From positions 1 through 30,726 of the forward strand of contig CAICTM010001364.1 in assembly GCA_903772945.1 (NCBI GenBank): 30,726 bases of DNA, written 5' to 3'. Source of the stretch: Seminavis robusta. Its lineage: Eukaryota; Bacillariophyta; Bacillariophyceae; Naviculales; Naviculaceae. Of this stretch, positions 17,266 to 26,985 are shown in pieces (position 1 is the stretch's first letter; the number at the start of each line of letters is the position of its first letter). The notes under the pieces were generated by a model that saw only the letters and a list, made by a program, of their open reading frames with translations, had not been told where the DNA came from and did no database searches. Both the position numbers and the translations under genes were made by a program.

Positions 17266-18408
17266 ATGATCCGCCTTCTACTACTAGCAGGGCTTCTTGG
17301 ATTGGCTAGCTATGCCAATGCAGAGGGAGTGTACGATGTGGGTGTCAGCTGGACGCTATCCGAGGACTCACTAACAGACTGCAATGATGACGAGATGAAT
17401 AATCTTGTAGTCGAAGCATTGCATTACGTTGGAATTGAAATGAGCCACGATGGATGGGACGACCTAATCTCTGAAGATGCACTGAATGGAAGGTACGCCC
17501 ATTGGAAGAAAGAGTACGCCAAGTTCAAGGACGCAAAGAAGCGTTTTGATGATAAGCCCAATATTGATGATGAGAACTGGAATGTCGTCATGAAGGAGTA
17601 CTACAATCTCAAGAAGGCTGTTGTGGACCTCACGAGAAAAGATGTAGATCGGAAGAAACAAGCAGGCAAAAATGCCATGGCAAAGTTCGATGGGATCAAA
17701 CGGAGAGCTCGCAAAAAAATAAGGGAAGCTCGAAAAGAAGCTCGGGAAGCTGAAGAGGAAGCAGAGAAGGCCCAGAGAGAAGCGGACCTGGAGGCGAAAG
17801 AAGCCGCCAAACTCGCGAAAGAAGCTGGAATGTCTGACGAGGCAGATGAAGCTTGCGACACCACTGAAGAGTTTGAGTGTGCGGATGGATCTGTCGTCAC
17901 CAGGGATCTTGATAGCTGTTTGTTTCCTGACTGTCCTACCTTTCCCGACGATGCCATTGATCCCAGCCCCACCGACGCCACCAACGATGGCGAGGGTGAG
18001 CGTGCCCTTGCGGAGGAAGAGTTGGATTTCTCGGAGCACGAAGTCGATCAACCTGGTGAAAGCCATCGTCGACTTGGAGGGTGCAAAGCTCCTTCCCGAA
18101 TGTGCCAACTTGTGGGGCACGTTCATTGTGTCAATTGCTGTGGCTGCGGCGGCCGCCGCCGTCGTGGGCTACGCCAGCAGGAACGAGAAATGTTGAAGGT
18201 CTATTCCGGTGAGGACATTGAGATGACAGCGAAGCTCGTCTGGACAGCCATCACGGCAATGATGGAAAAGTACGAAGATGACGAAGAGCACAACCAGCAC
18301 AACAGAATCGAGTGTTTGAAGTATCCTGTGGAGGTAGTTGTGAAAATGGGGGGTGAGCGTGGCAACATTCACACAGTTGGACCTGAATCTCCAGTCGAGT
18401 CTACCTAG
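17266..18408 (+). CDS. Secreted precursor with coiled coil, RXL sites and six-Cys peptide (paralog B, 380 aa)
   Basis: A tandem paralog of the gene at 13570, in the same orientation. The signal peptide ends ASYANA at residue 19. The N-terminal domain keeps YDVGVSWTLSED and ISEDALNGRYAHWKKEY. The coiled coil spans about 120-187. The four-Cys motif lies at 197-223 (ECADGSVVTRDL, CLFPDCP). The Ser/Pro linker is shorter than in A. RXL motifs recur at matching places: RDL 213-215, RAL 246-248, RRL 268-270, RGL 300-302. The six cysteines keep exactly the same spacing (C273-x6-C-x7-C-x2-CC-x-C294) although the residues between them differ. The Arg run is four instead of six. The C-terminal region (KVYSGEDIEMTAKLVWTAIT onward) is almost unchanged, with three extra residues at the end. 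Confidence 0.8.
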   Translation: MIRLLLLAGLLGLASYANAEGVYDVGVSWTLSEDSLTDCNDDEMNNLVVEALHYVGIEMSHDGWDDLISEDALNGRYAHWKKEYAKFKDAKKRFDDKPNIDDENWNVVMKEYYNLKKAVVDLTRKDVDRKKQAGKNAMAKFDGIKRRARKKIREARKEAREAEEEAEKAQREADLEAKEAAKLAKEAGMSDEADEACDTTEEFECADGSVVTRDLDSCLFPDCPTFPDDAIDPSPTDATNDGEGERALAEEELDFSEHEVDQPGESHRRLGGCKAPSRMCQLVGHVHCVNCCGCGGRRRRGLRQQEREMLKVYSGEDIEMTAKLVWTAITAMMEKYEDDEEHNQHNRIECLKYPVEVVVKMGGERGNIHTVGPESPVEST

Positions 18409-18927
18409 GCAGGGATCGCCACAGAGGGTGGGGCAGGTTCGCAGCAGATCACAAGTCACCTCCATAGGTAGAAATGCATACATTTGATTCATAAAAGAAA
18501 ACTGCAAAGCAAAAACGCAATAGGTATTAGCTCCTGAAGCACCGCAACTGTCTGTCCAAGAAGGGCTCTAGCTAGCGCTAGAATTGCTAACTTTCATCAT
18601 CTCGGGCCAAGCCAGTTCGGAACTAACTGCTGTCCGTGATCAAAAGTAGGAACAGTATCCACCAAGTAAGTTCTGCTATTAGGTCGGTTATTCACCAATC
18701 CCAGCCTTGGTGGGCACCTTCAGAAGCACCGGTAGGCAAGAAGGAAACTACAACCGTGATTACGACAGCAACTGACATTCGTCCAATTTGCTTGGACATC
18801 GCTGCGTCTCCCGCCACCACCCAGCCACCCTCCTCCAACAGCCACTCAATCGCAACAACAGTTAGTTTCCTACCTCCTACATCGCGTCCAACAGCGCTGG
18901 ATTGAATGTGTGACTCCTTCTATAAGA

Positions 18928-20391
18928 CTACCAGCGTTTCTTTCTCTCCAGGAGCTCCTCATTTTGATCGGAGTGGCTGGTTTGGTTTCTTTCCGTGGAT
19001 GCTTTTTGGGCATGATCCAGAGCGTACAGCAACTGCATGCAAGTTCCACGAAAGACGTGGCTTCTGTCTTCCTTTTGCCAGTAAGGGATTCCACTTTCGG
19101 CGTGCATTCGTTGCTTCTTCGTCATGTTTGTGCCATTGTACTGGACCATTTCTTCCATGGCTTGCGGAATCATGTAGTCATCCCCGTTTCTCCTTTTGGA
19201 TGCTGTGAAGTTTTGGATACCTGGTCATCGAGAAGAAGGGAGCAATGAGAAGAAACAGAAACGTCTGAAATGCCCCTCCAAGCATCCGGCAAAGCAAACT
19301 TGCCTACGTGGAGTCCTTCCGCATAAATGTCTTGTTTTTTGTTGCGCTTCTCATCTACGCCCCACAACATGGCTTGTCCGTAACCATGCTTCAATGCATC
19401 TGGGAGAAACGCATCCAGTGGAATAAGAAATCAGAGGCAATCAATGTAAAATTTGCAAGCAGACTTCACAGCAAAAAATCTCACCTGGTCCTGTGACAAA
19501 CACCACCTTTGGATTGCCAATGTTTTCCAAGGCATGCAGACGCGACAGAATCTCATGAACTGTAAAGTACGCAATGGGATGCTTGGGTGTCATTGCAAAG
19601 AACCACTGGCTCGGTCGGTTCCAACCATCGCTCAAGAAAAACGCATCGTCGTCGACTTTGATGGGTGAATGTTCGTTCAAGGCATCCGAAGGTCGATTGT
19701 CAACATCCGTGTAGATACCTCCGTACTTGTACACGACCAGCATGCGCCAAACATCAATCTTCATGGCGCCCTTGAATTTGACGCAACGCATCATTTTGGT
19801 CAAATGAGGAAATTCGTGCCAATCATAGGCGTCTAGAAGAGCATCGACGGCTTTATCATCGTGAAAGTAGATTTCATGAAATGGAAATTGATGCTTCCAA
19901 CGTTCAAACGTTTCTACCAAATCTTGAGGAGCGCACCTCGACTTCATACTCATGTGGATGATTCGGGGAATGCGTCTCGGTGCTGGTAGACTGGTTTCGT
20001 TGTTGGCGAGAGCAGTACGATTGGGAATGTAGTTGTAGATTGGAGTCAACGGTGCAGGGCACTCGATTGGGTAGTCGTCACCGTTTGTGATGGTTTGCAA
20101 GGGAATAGTAATCAGGCCATCATCACCAACATTCTTTTTTCCGATGCAGTTTATTGCGGCGTCGTCAGTAGTGATATCCAACTTTCTGCTGTTGTACAGT
20201 TGACCATTGTTGGGTTCCTCTTCAAACGCTTCTAAAACATCAGTAAGAAACTCTTGCAAATTTACTCGAGTACTGTTCGTGAAAGCAATGAGAGCAACTG
20301 CAACGATTGCATTGCCTAGTATCCGTATTCTTTTTGTTGTTGTTCCATGTTGGCTCTTAGTGTCGCTTTTGCTGGTGCTGGTGGTAGACAT
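18928..20391 (-). CDS. GT32-like glycosyltransferase, type II membrane protein (three exons)
   Basis: Exons 20391-19485, 19399-19304 and 19220-18928 give 431 aa. Residues 1-22 are cytosolic, and 23-38 (RILGNAIVAVALIAF) form a signal anchor, pointing to the Golgi. The core has IPRIIHMSMKSRCAP (141-155), FERWKHQFPFHEIYF, VKFKGAMKIDVWRMLVVYKY and the metal/nucleotide-sugar motif GGIYTDVDNRP with D229 and D231. FFLSDGWNRP, FFAMTPKHPI and VFVTGP follow. These are hallmarks of the OCH1-like/GT32 sugar-transferase fold; donor and acceptor are unknown. Intron 1 (85 nt) is GTGAGA...CCCAG. Intron 2 (83 nt) needs a GC donor (AG|GCAAGT) and CAG acceptor to keep frame. A weaker GT-AG alternative exists. 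The last exon encodes DDYMIPQAMEEMVQYNGTN. Confidence 0.8.
19221..19303 (-). other. Probable GC-AG intron in the glycosyltransferase
   Basis: On the minus strand the exon ends CACGTAG, then GCAAGTTTGC, a polypyrimidine run and GATGACCAG. This gives an in-phase join (G|GT). The GTAGGC donor three bases earlier is out of phase. Confidence 0.5.
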
Positions 20392-21529
20392 GGCTTTGGT
20401 TGTGGTGTTTTGTTATTCTATTAGTTGGCTCTCTCCAAGAAGTACAGCCCGACCACTCCAAAATTTCGTCGAACGATCGTTGAACAATGCCAAAGTCGTG
20501 CAGGCGAACCGTGACAGGAGTCAAAGTGGCTCACATCACAGCGGCTCACAACGATAGTAGCAGCATCGATGGTCCATCTCAAATCAACCAACAATCCGAG
20601 GAGCTTTGACGCTTCCAGTCCAACAATACCATACAAGAACCCTGCCATGATGGTGCATCCAGCAAATTATGCTATGGTCGCAATTCTTAGGAAGCAAATC
20701 TTTGATAGGAAACGTCGGACCTCAAACAATTACTTAATTAAGTACTGCAGTGGAGCAGCTAGTGGAGCTAACTATGTATATGACGGGTTCTTGATTGACA
20801 GCTGTTGCCCCAAGAGCGGGAAGGCCAGCTGCCCCACAGACTTGATTGCCTAGTAGAGAAAAGCTGCGGATGGAGGTGTTTTCCCCTTTTTCGGTGGCCT
20901 GTTTACGAAGAATTGAGACAGCAGCAACCTTCCGCCCGGTTGGCTGACCCAATACCGCTTCTCTACCGGTGGTAGTACTGAGAGGAGAGGCATGCATTCC
21001 CGGATATCATATCATACTTGGCTGCTGTTTGCTAGCTAGTATGCGCATGTAGTAAGTACCCGCCACTTTGATGTGACATACCGTACGGTAGCGATCCTGA
21101 TGGCTGTTCTAGCTAGTCTAGTAGCGGTACTATTAATAGTCGATCTAACGGTGGCCTGGTATGTGTACATGTTGGTACCCAGCCAAACGTTTGTTTCTTG
21201 GCCTCCTCTTATTCGGCGTCATATCGAGTCTCCCTTCCTGTTGGTCCAGGCTATCAAGCAAGGGCATAGGCATACTTTAGCTGGTGATAACAAGGATGTA
21301 TCCCTTGGCTAACTGTATCTTTAGAAGACGGATTGAGTGTCTACAAGCCAAGTTTAGACCACGGGAATGGTATGATTGTTGGAGATATATAATATTTCCT
21401 CTTGGACCAAGGTACATGCTAGCTAGAGAGAATAGAATCTGTGGCTATATTGAGAATAGAATTGCTTTTGAAAAAAGAGCTTCCAATAACTAGCTAGCTA
21501 GAGGTGTGGATTGCTTTGCTTTGTTGGAG
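20392..21529. other. Intergenic, no supported gene
   Basis: This lies upstream of the glycosyltransferase. Short open frames overlap each other and carry no domains. CTAGCTAG-type words cluster around 21030-21125 and 21418-21505. Confidence 0.45.
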
Positions 21530-22177
21530 TCATGCCTGCCACACGTTGACCATTACATCTTCTTCTTGAAATCCCGGTGAATCAAACATGATGGTTTCAT
21601 CATCATCCAATTCCCAAACCGCCCGAATACTCGTGGGTGATTCCACTAGCGTGTCATTTGGTTTTTTCTGTGGCGTTCTACTAGTATTTGTGTCTTCTTT
21701 TTGTTTCGTCGTCGTCGTTGTGGTCGTTGTTGTGGTCGTCCACGCTTCCACCACTCGTTCTTTGGTATGGTCGAGCATGCGTTGTGCGGCTGGAAATTCT
21801 TGTCCCAAATGTGCCATTCCAGCCGTCGCCACGACAAACCCCATCGGAATCGGCAAGGGAATCATGACCAACCCTACCGCCGTCAGCGTGCCACCAGTAA
21901 TGGCCACACGGGCTTTGCGAAATCGAGAGGATTCGGCGGCTGCTGCTGCTTCATCTGCGGCTGCGACGTCATTTTGTGCAGAAGAGTCGTCGGGTGTGGA
22001 AAATCCATCAAAGGAATGTCGTCGTTCCAGTCGAGTAGGAGTAGTAGAAGTAGGGAGAGATTCGTCCGTGTCTTCTATCAGTGGTGTCCTCGTGCTGTGG
22101 CAAATAATGGCGGGACAAGAGGTTGCCCGCTCCAAGGGAGAAGGACCTCGGCTACTAATACTACACCGTTGCTGCAT
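21530..22177 (-). CDS. PGPGW-like membrane-hairpin protein (215 aa)
   Basis: Residues 86-140 resemble the bacterial PGPGW putative transmembrane family: RKARVAITGGTLTAVGLVMI, PLPIPMGFVVATAGMAHLG, QEFPAAQRMLDHTKERV. The family's Pro/Gly turn is here PLPIPMG, and the EFP.AQR.LD end is well kept. The two hydrophobic stretches (91-109 and 111-125) would make a hairpin. The N-terminal 85 residues are Ser/Thr-rich with an Ala run (DEAAAAAESS). An eleven-Thr run (147-157) follows the domain. The acidic C-terminus ends DDDETIMFDSPGFQEEDVMV. No signal peptide is evident. The function of the family is unknown. Confidence 0.7.
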   Translation of the reverse strand: MQQRCSISSRGPSPLERATSCPAIICHSTRTPLIEDTDESLPTSTTPTRLERRHSFDGFSTPDDSSAQNDVAAADEAAAAAESSRFRKARVAITGGTLTAVGLVMIPLPIPMGFVVATAGMAHLGQEFPAAQRMLDHTKERVVEAWTTTTTTTTTTTKQKEDTNTSRTPQKKPNDTLVESPTSIRAVWELDDDETIMFDSPGFQEEDVMVNVWQA

Positions 22178-23529
22178 GGTTCTTGTTCTTGTTGTTGTCT
22201 GTTGTGTTGTGATCTATCGTTCTTCAGGTTGAATTATGTTCAACTCTAGCTGGCTAGCTACAAGCTTTGAGTGATTTGTTCGGACTTGCTTGATGTTGCT
22301 TTGTTGTAACGTGGCAGCATGAAGCTTCCCCTCTCTTGCTTCCTGGAATTTCGAAGCGACCAAACCGTGATTCACGCACCAACGGTCCAAAAGCGAAAAA
22401 TGACCTAAGAAAGGCTTAATAGAGGTCATCGCATCGGTGTTGACTGGCTTAGTGTTTGTGCCAGGCATCTTTCGCTTCAAATAAATCAATAAAAAACAAG
22501 AACCAAACGGATCTTGGTTTACGGGTGTTTCAGTGTGCGAGTTTGTTGGGAAAAGATACGGTACTAGAGCTAGCTAGTACTTTCGTGAGGAGGTTGTATC
22601 TTGAATGAAACTGGCCAGCAATGAGCGAGGCACCGAGGTCGTGAAGATAACCAGCCATCGACGCCATGAGCTTTCCAGGTCCTCACTATTTTAATAATAA
22701 GGTCATTCAAGTGTTGGAGCAACACGGCAGATCACTGGTAGGTGAAACAGGGGTATCTAGCTAGCTACAGTACCGGTACCGGTAGGATAGAAACTACTCT
22801 ACTTTAGAAGTAAGTGAAAAAAGTCCCCCGCTTGCTCTAAAAACCTCGCGATCCAGGTCCACTTGGCATTATTAATAGAAGGAAAGTCGTTCCAGCGTTT
22901 CTACTATTACATGTGGCTTTTTGCACCATATGCATAACGAGGAACTTTCATTTTGGGACCACTCTTTCCTCTTGAACCTAGCTGGCTAGCTAGCGTGTTG
23001 CTGGCTACAAGTGGTAATGCAATAATGTACGATCGGAAGAAGAAGAAAAAAAGTACACATTCTTAGAATTAATAGTCGTAGGGGTTTAGAGAATGTATCT
23101 AGAGTGCAAATGTTCGATAATATATATGTTTGTAAAATGTATCTCTTGGCCTTCACTAGCTCGGGGAATATTGTTCCGTGGTTGAGTTGAGACAACTTAC
23201 TTGGATGATTCGCTTCGATTCAACTTGGAGAGGAAATTAATACAAATGAGTGTGCGTGGGTATGTATGTACGTATCGTATTCGTAGGTGGTAGTGGTGCA
23301 ATGATCAATGAGTTCATCGATTGATTCATTCGATCCGAACGATTGAATCATTTGGCTCGAGTGTAAAAGGGGGCGGCGCCAAAACGAGTTCCGGGTTAGT
23401 GCTTGGTGGTGTCCAGCACCTGCGCTGACTCGACCCGACTAGCTGGCGACATCGTCCACCTGATGCAACACTGCAATGTGTTACTCAGGGCTCTTCGTGT
23501 AGTAGTGCATGGCTGCCAGCCATCCCCAT
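22178..23529. other. Intergenic, no strongly supported gene
   Basis: It contains an 84-codon minus frame (22214-22468) with some protein character but no motif, CTAGCTAG and GTACCGGTACCGGTA words (22757-22783), and AT-rich DNA (23030-23130). No confident gene was seen. Confidence 0.4.
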
Positions 23530-26500
23530 TCAAACCTGTGCAAGTTGGGAGGTGCCCACAACGTCACCCGATAGTGGCGTCACATTTTGTACAGGAAAAG
23601 CTTGTTGCTGTTGGACCAGGGCACTTGTCGTGTTGACGGGTGGTGGGAGCATCTGCCCTTGCACCACCCCAGAGGTGGCAACAAGCATGTTAGATTGCGC
23701 CAAGAGAGCGGCCGAAGCGGCATTGGCCAATGCCGCTTGCTGCTGCTGTACCGTGGCATTGGCCAAAGCCACTTGCTGTTGTTGTGCAGCAGTGGCCAGT
23801 TGCTGCTGTTGCTGCGCTACAGCCGCATTGCCTTGTATGGACTGGGCTTGGTTCTGCAGCATCTGGTGCATTTGACCGGCGGATGCCGCCGTGTTGGCAT
23901 TGAATCCGGTCGTCGTCGCAGCAGGTTGCTGCTGTGAGATTGTAGCGGCGGGCGCAGTTGGGGCAGCCACAGCCACAGAGTTCTCGGTCACTCGTTCCAC
24001 AAAGGAAGTGAGTGCCAAGTAGTGTGTTATCCGCGAGTCCGTGCTCAGAGGAAAGACCACAACGTAATTGCGAAACTTTTCTCCGGACTTCGTGTAGTTC
24101 ACGAGCATCACAGAAGCTGCTCTCTTGAAACGTACTTCCGACATCAACTCGTTTAGAGCAGCCTTGTCTGTGAGAGGTCCTTGGAGTACGCTACAAGATG
24201 TCTTCCCAACGATTTCTTCCGCCTTGTAGCCAGTCATGTTCTCCCACAGCTGGTTGACTTGTACAATCGTGTACGGCCCGTCCGCTAGCGTCATCACCAT
24301 GGGCTTGTCAAACGATCGTTGGCAAGTCTGAACCGTATTCGGGATGACCGAGAAGCTCTCCGATCCAGCGGCTTGCTTTAGCTGCAGCATCAGTGCCATG
24401 ACATCGAACATGAGCTCCAGGCCGGTGATTCGATGCGCACTGTTGAATTTGCAACAAAGCATTCCTTGCTTCGCGACTTCCATTCGGGCGCCATACTGTG
24501 TGGCATTCAAAGTAGACATCACCCACCGTGCCATCATCTGATTCCCCGCAACCACAGCCTCTTCAGTAACGAGCGTGTAACAGAATTCAATCTTGCCATG
24601 AGGATACTTGGATCTGTCAACAAGCGAACTCAAAAGGACATGGAGCGACGCCGTATCTGCCATCATTCCATCAATTCCAAGGACAGTTCTCTGACACTTG
24701 GATACCTGGACTTCGCTCGCAGGAAATGATCGATACGGTGTGACGGGCATCACGCACGCAAAACAACTCTCGTCCAGAATGCTCGCCCAAAGCTTCCTTC
24801 GCTTCTCGTTGGTGGATCTCAGTGCAAAGAACGACATGAGTACTTCGGTCCTCGTGTTGTGCATTTCCACAAGCAAATTCGCCGCACCCGCTCGTTCCGA
24901 TACCAGCGTATCTCGCTCCTTGCATAATTCATCCACCGTCGACTTGAGCTTCTCGAGGTATGCCTTCTTTCGAAGACGCGTATTTCTTGCATGCTCTCGA
25001 TTTCGGTCACGGTTCGCCTTGGCCTTCTGCGCTGGGGTCATGTTGGAAGTATCGATCGGTTCCGGGGGCTTCCTCTTCTTGGAATTGGAGGTAAGTTCCG
25101 CTGCTGACTTCTTCGAGACCCTCGAAAGCTCGCCATCCGTATCGCTTGCAGACACGACTCCCAAAGCCGTCGCAGGAGACCTTTTTCGGGACGTCGTGGT
25201 CCTAGTCTTGGTGGCCGGCGGTTTCGGGGGAGGCTTCGCCGCCGCACGTTGTTGCTGAACGACCGGAACCGCTGCCGGCGGTGGTGCCGCTGGTTGAGCG
25301 GGAGGAGGTGCTTGAGGAGGCTGTTGCTGCTGCTGCTGGGCGGGAACAGCTACCAAGGGAACTTGACCACGCTGAAGCTGTTGGAGCTGCTGCTGGAGCG
25401 CGGCCTGTTGTTGAGCCTGCTGCTGGGGCGTGCCCATTGGAGCCTGGGCCAACGCACCTTGTTGCTGTAGGGCGTTGAACTGCTGCTGGATTTGGGCCAC
25501 TTGCAGCTGTCGAAGGAACGCATTGGCGTCTCCAGTTATTTGAAATTGCTGAGCAGCAGCTTGTTGCAACTGTTGTACCTGCGCCTGAACTTGTTGCGCC
25601 TGCACTTGCTGAACTTGTTGCTGCTGAACCTGTTGTACCTGCTGTACTTGGATTTGCTGCGGCTGCTGAACTTGCTGAACTTGTTGTTGTACCTGCTGGG
25701 GTTGTATTTGCACTTGCTGCTGTTGAGGCTGTATTTGCTGTTGCTGAACCTGATGAACTTGTTGCGACTGGCCAACTTGCTGCAAGACCATTCCAGCAAT
25801 TGTTCCTGGCGCGGGCTGGATGGACAGAGCTTGTTGCTGCTGTTGCGGTTGCTTCCCGTTCGCGGGCTGCAATATTGTGGCTCCATTTTGCTGGAAAATA
25901 GCAAAATTAGCCTGAGTCAAACCTTGTTGAACCGCCGGGGCCGCAGCAATGACTTGTGGTTGCTGTTGATTTTGCATGGCTTGAGCCCCTGGGAGTCCGG
26001 TCGCCACGGTCTGTTGTTGTTGCTGCTGCTGAGCTTGCTGCTGCTGAGCTTGCTGTTGCTGAACTTGCTGCTGCTGCGCTTGCTGCTGCTGAACTTGCTG
26101 CTGCTGAGCTTGCTGCTGTTGAGCTTGCTGCTGTTGAGCTTGCTGCTGCTGAGCTTGCTGCTGCTGAGCTTGCTGCTGTTGCGCTTGCTGCTGCTGCTGA
26201 TTCTGCTGTGGCTGGACCTGTTGTTGCTGATGCTGAGCCATGGCTTGCGCCTGTTCCTGGGCAAAATTGATGAGCGTGGGGTTTGGCAGTTGGAGTCCAG
26301 TGGCTTGATCCGTATTTGAATTCGTGCCATTGGCTGCACCATTCCCTCCAAGCTGAGGCAGATACAACTGGCCATTGCCGTCCTTGCTCAAAGAAAAGCT
26401 CACCATCCCAGGAGGAAGAGCGGCACCCCCCGTTTTCCCGGCGAGCGCCGCATTGACATCCGCATCCGATGTCCTGGCCACATGATCTTCTTCGTCGTCC

Positions 26501-26985
26501 CAAGAAAGAATGGAACCGAGGCCTCCGAACTCCTCGTCGCCGCCCTGGAAAAGAAAAGAAATTGAAAATAAAAAACGGCAGATGAGCTTTAACCTGGCGA
26601 GTGCACGGGATTCAAAAAGTGACATTGGAACGACATCAATCGCTAAGAATGGAACAGCTTTGGATCAAATACGACACGGAAGCCTTAAGTGCTGACGTTG
26701 CAGGACCCTTAAGTGCTGACGTCACAACAAAAGGATCAGCAGAAGCTCTTCATCCAACAGCGAAGTCAAGACCATGGCTCTCCGTCAGCCCGTTGCGGTC
26801 GCCGCAGCTCCGGTTCATGTGCCATTGTCGATGTGTGCTAATAGAAAGAGAGAATGACTTGTTTCTCCGGTCCTGGTTCGATTGCTACGAATGACGCGCA
26901 CGCTCCGGAGGCCAGACGCTGGGTGGCGGTTCTTTCGTACCTCGAGATCGTCGCTGTCGTCGAAATCACCGTAGATATCCGACAT
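23530..26985 (-). CDS. PolyQ bZIP transcription factor with PAS/LOV-like domain (two exons, 1019 aa)
   Basis: Exon 1 is 26985-26941 (MSDIYGDFDDSDDLE). Exon 2 is 26544-23530, starting GGDEEFGGLGSILSWDDEE. The junction is phase 0 (GAG|GTACGA ... TTTTCCAG|GGC). Together they form an acidic, aromatic-rich N-terminus typical of activation domains. Residues 110-440 are Gln-rich, including about a dozen AQQQQ-type units. Residues about 455-515 are basic and Pro/Ser-rich (KKRKPPEP). The bZIP basic region is at 526-543 (NRDRNREHARNTRLRKK), followed by a zipper to about 578. Residues 758-866 are PAS/LOV-like: NQLWENMTGYKAEEIVG, C799 in SCSVLQGP, N831 and N841 in LVNYTKSGEKFRN, and T861 where LOV domains have Gln. 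A second Gln/Ala-rich tail follows. bZIP-PAS proteins, including aureochromes, are typical of stramenopiles. Confidence 0.85.
26011..26205 (-). repeat. 15-bp tandem repeat encoding AQQQQ units
   Basis: About twelve TTGCTGCTGCTGAGC-type units (plus strand) encode the core of the first Gln-rich region. Some units read GAAC (Val) instead of GAGC (Ala). The array is prone to length variation. Confidence 0.9.
26545..26940 (-). other. First intron of the bZIP-PAS gene (396 nt)
   Basis: Minus-strand donor GTACGAAAG and a long T-rich tract ending TTTTCCAG. Reading through upstream of the acceptor would instead give an implausible hydrophobic start (CRFLFSISFLFQ). The intron carries two TGACGT sites. 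Confidence 0.8.
26683..26724. promoter_or_regulatory. Duplicated CCTTAAGTGCTGACGT with a TGACGTCA palindrome
   Basis: The 16-bp word CCTTAAGTGCTGACGT occurs at 26683-26698 and again at 26707-26722, 24 bp apart. The second copy extends into TGACGTCA (26717-26724). TGACGT is the known binding core of CRE-type bZIP factors and aureochromes. The pair lies in the first intron of a bZIP gene. Confidence 0.5.

Noticed and set aside
18636..18905. 89-codon plus ORF downstream of paralog B
   Set aside because: It begins inside the duplicated 3' region, is Ser/Thr/Pro low-complexity, and has no homologous frame after paralog A.
21588..22249. Long plus frames opposite the PGPGW-like gene
   Set aside because: Antisense shadows of a gene with better composition and a recognisable domain on the minus strand.
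22214..22468. 84-codon minus ORF upstream of the PGPGW-like gene
   Set aside because: No motif and no splice support; possibly a leader ORF, but too weak to annotate.
25492..26319. 275-codon Leu-rich plus frame opposite the polyQ region
   Set aside because: It is the antisense shadow of CAG/CAA repeats in the bZIP gene.
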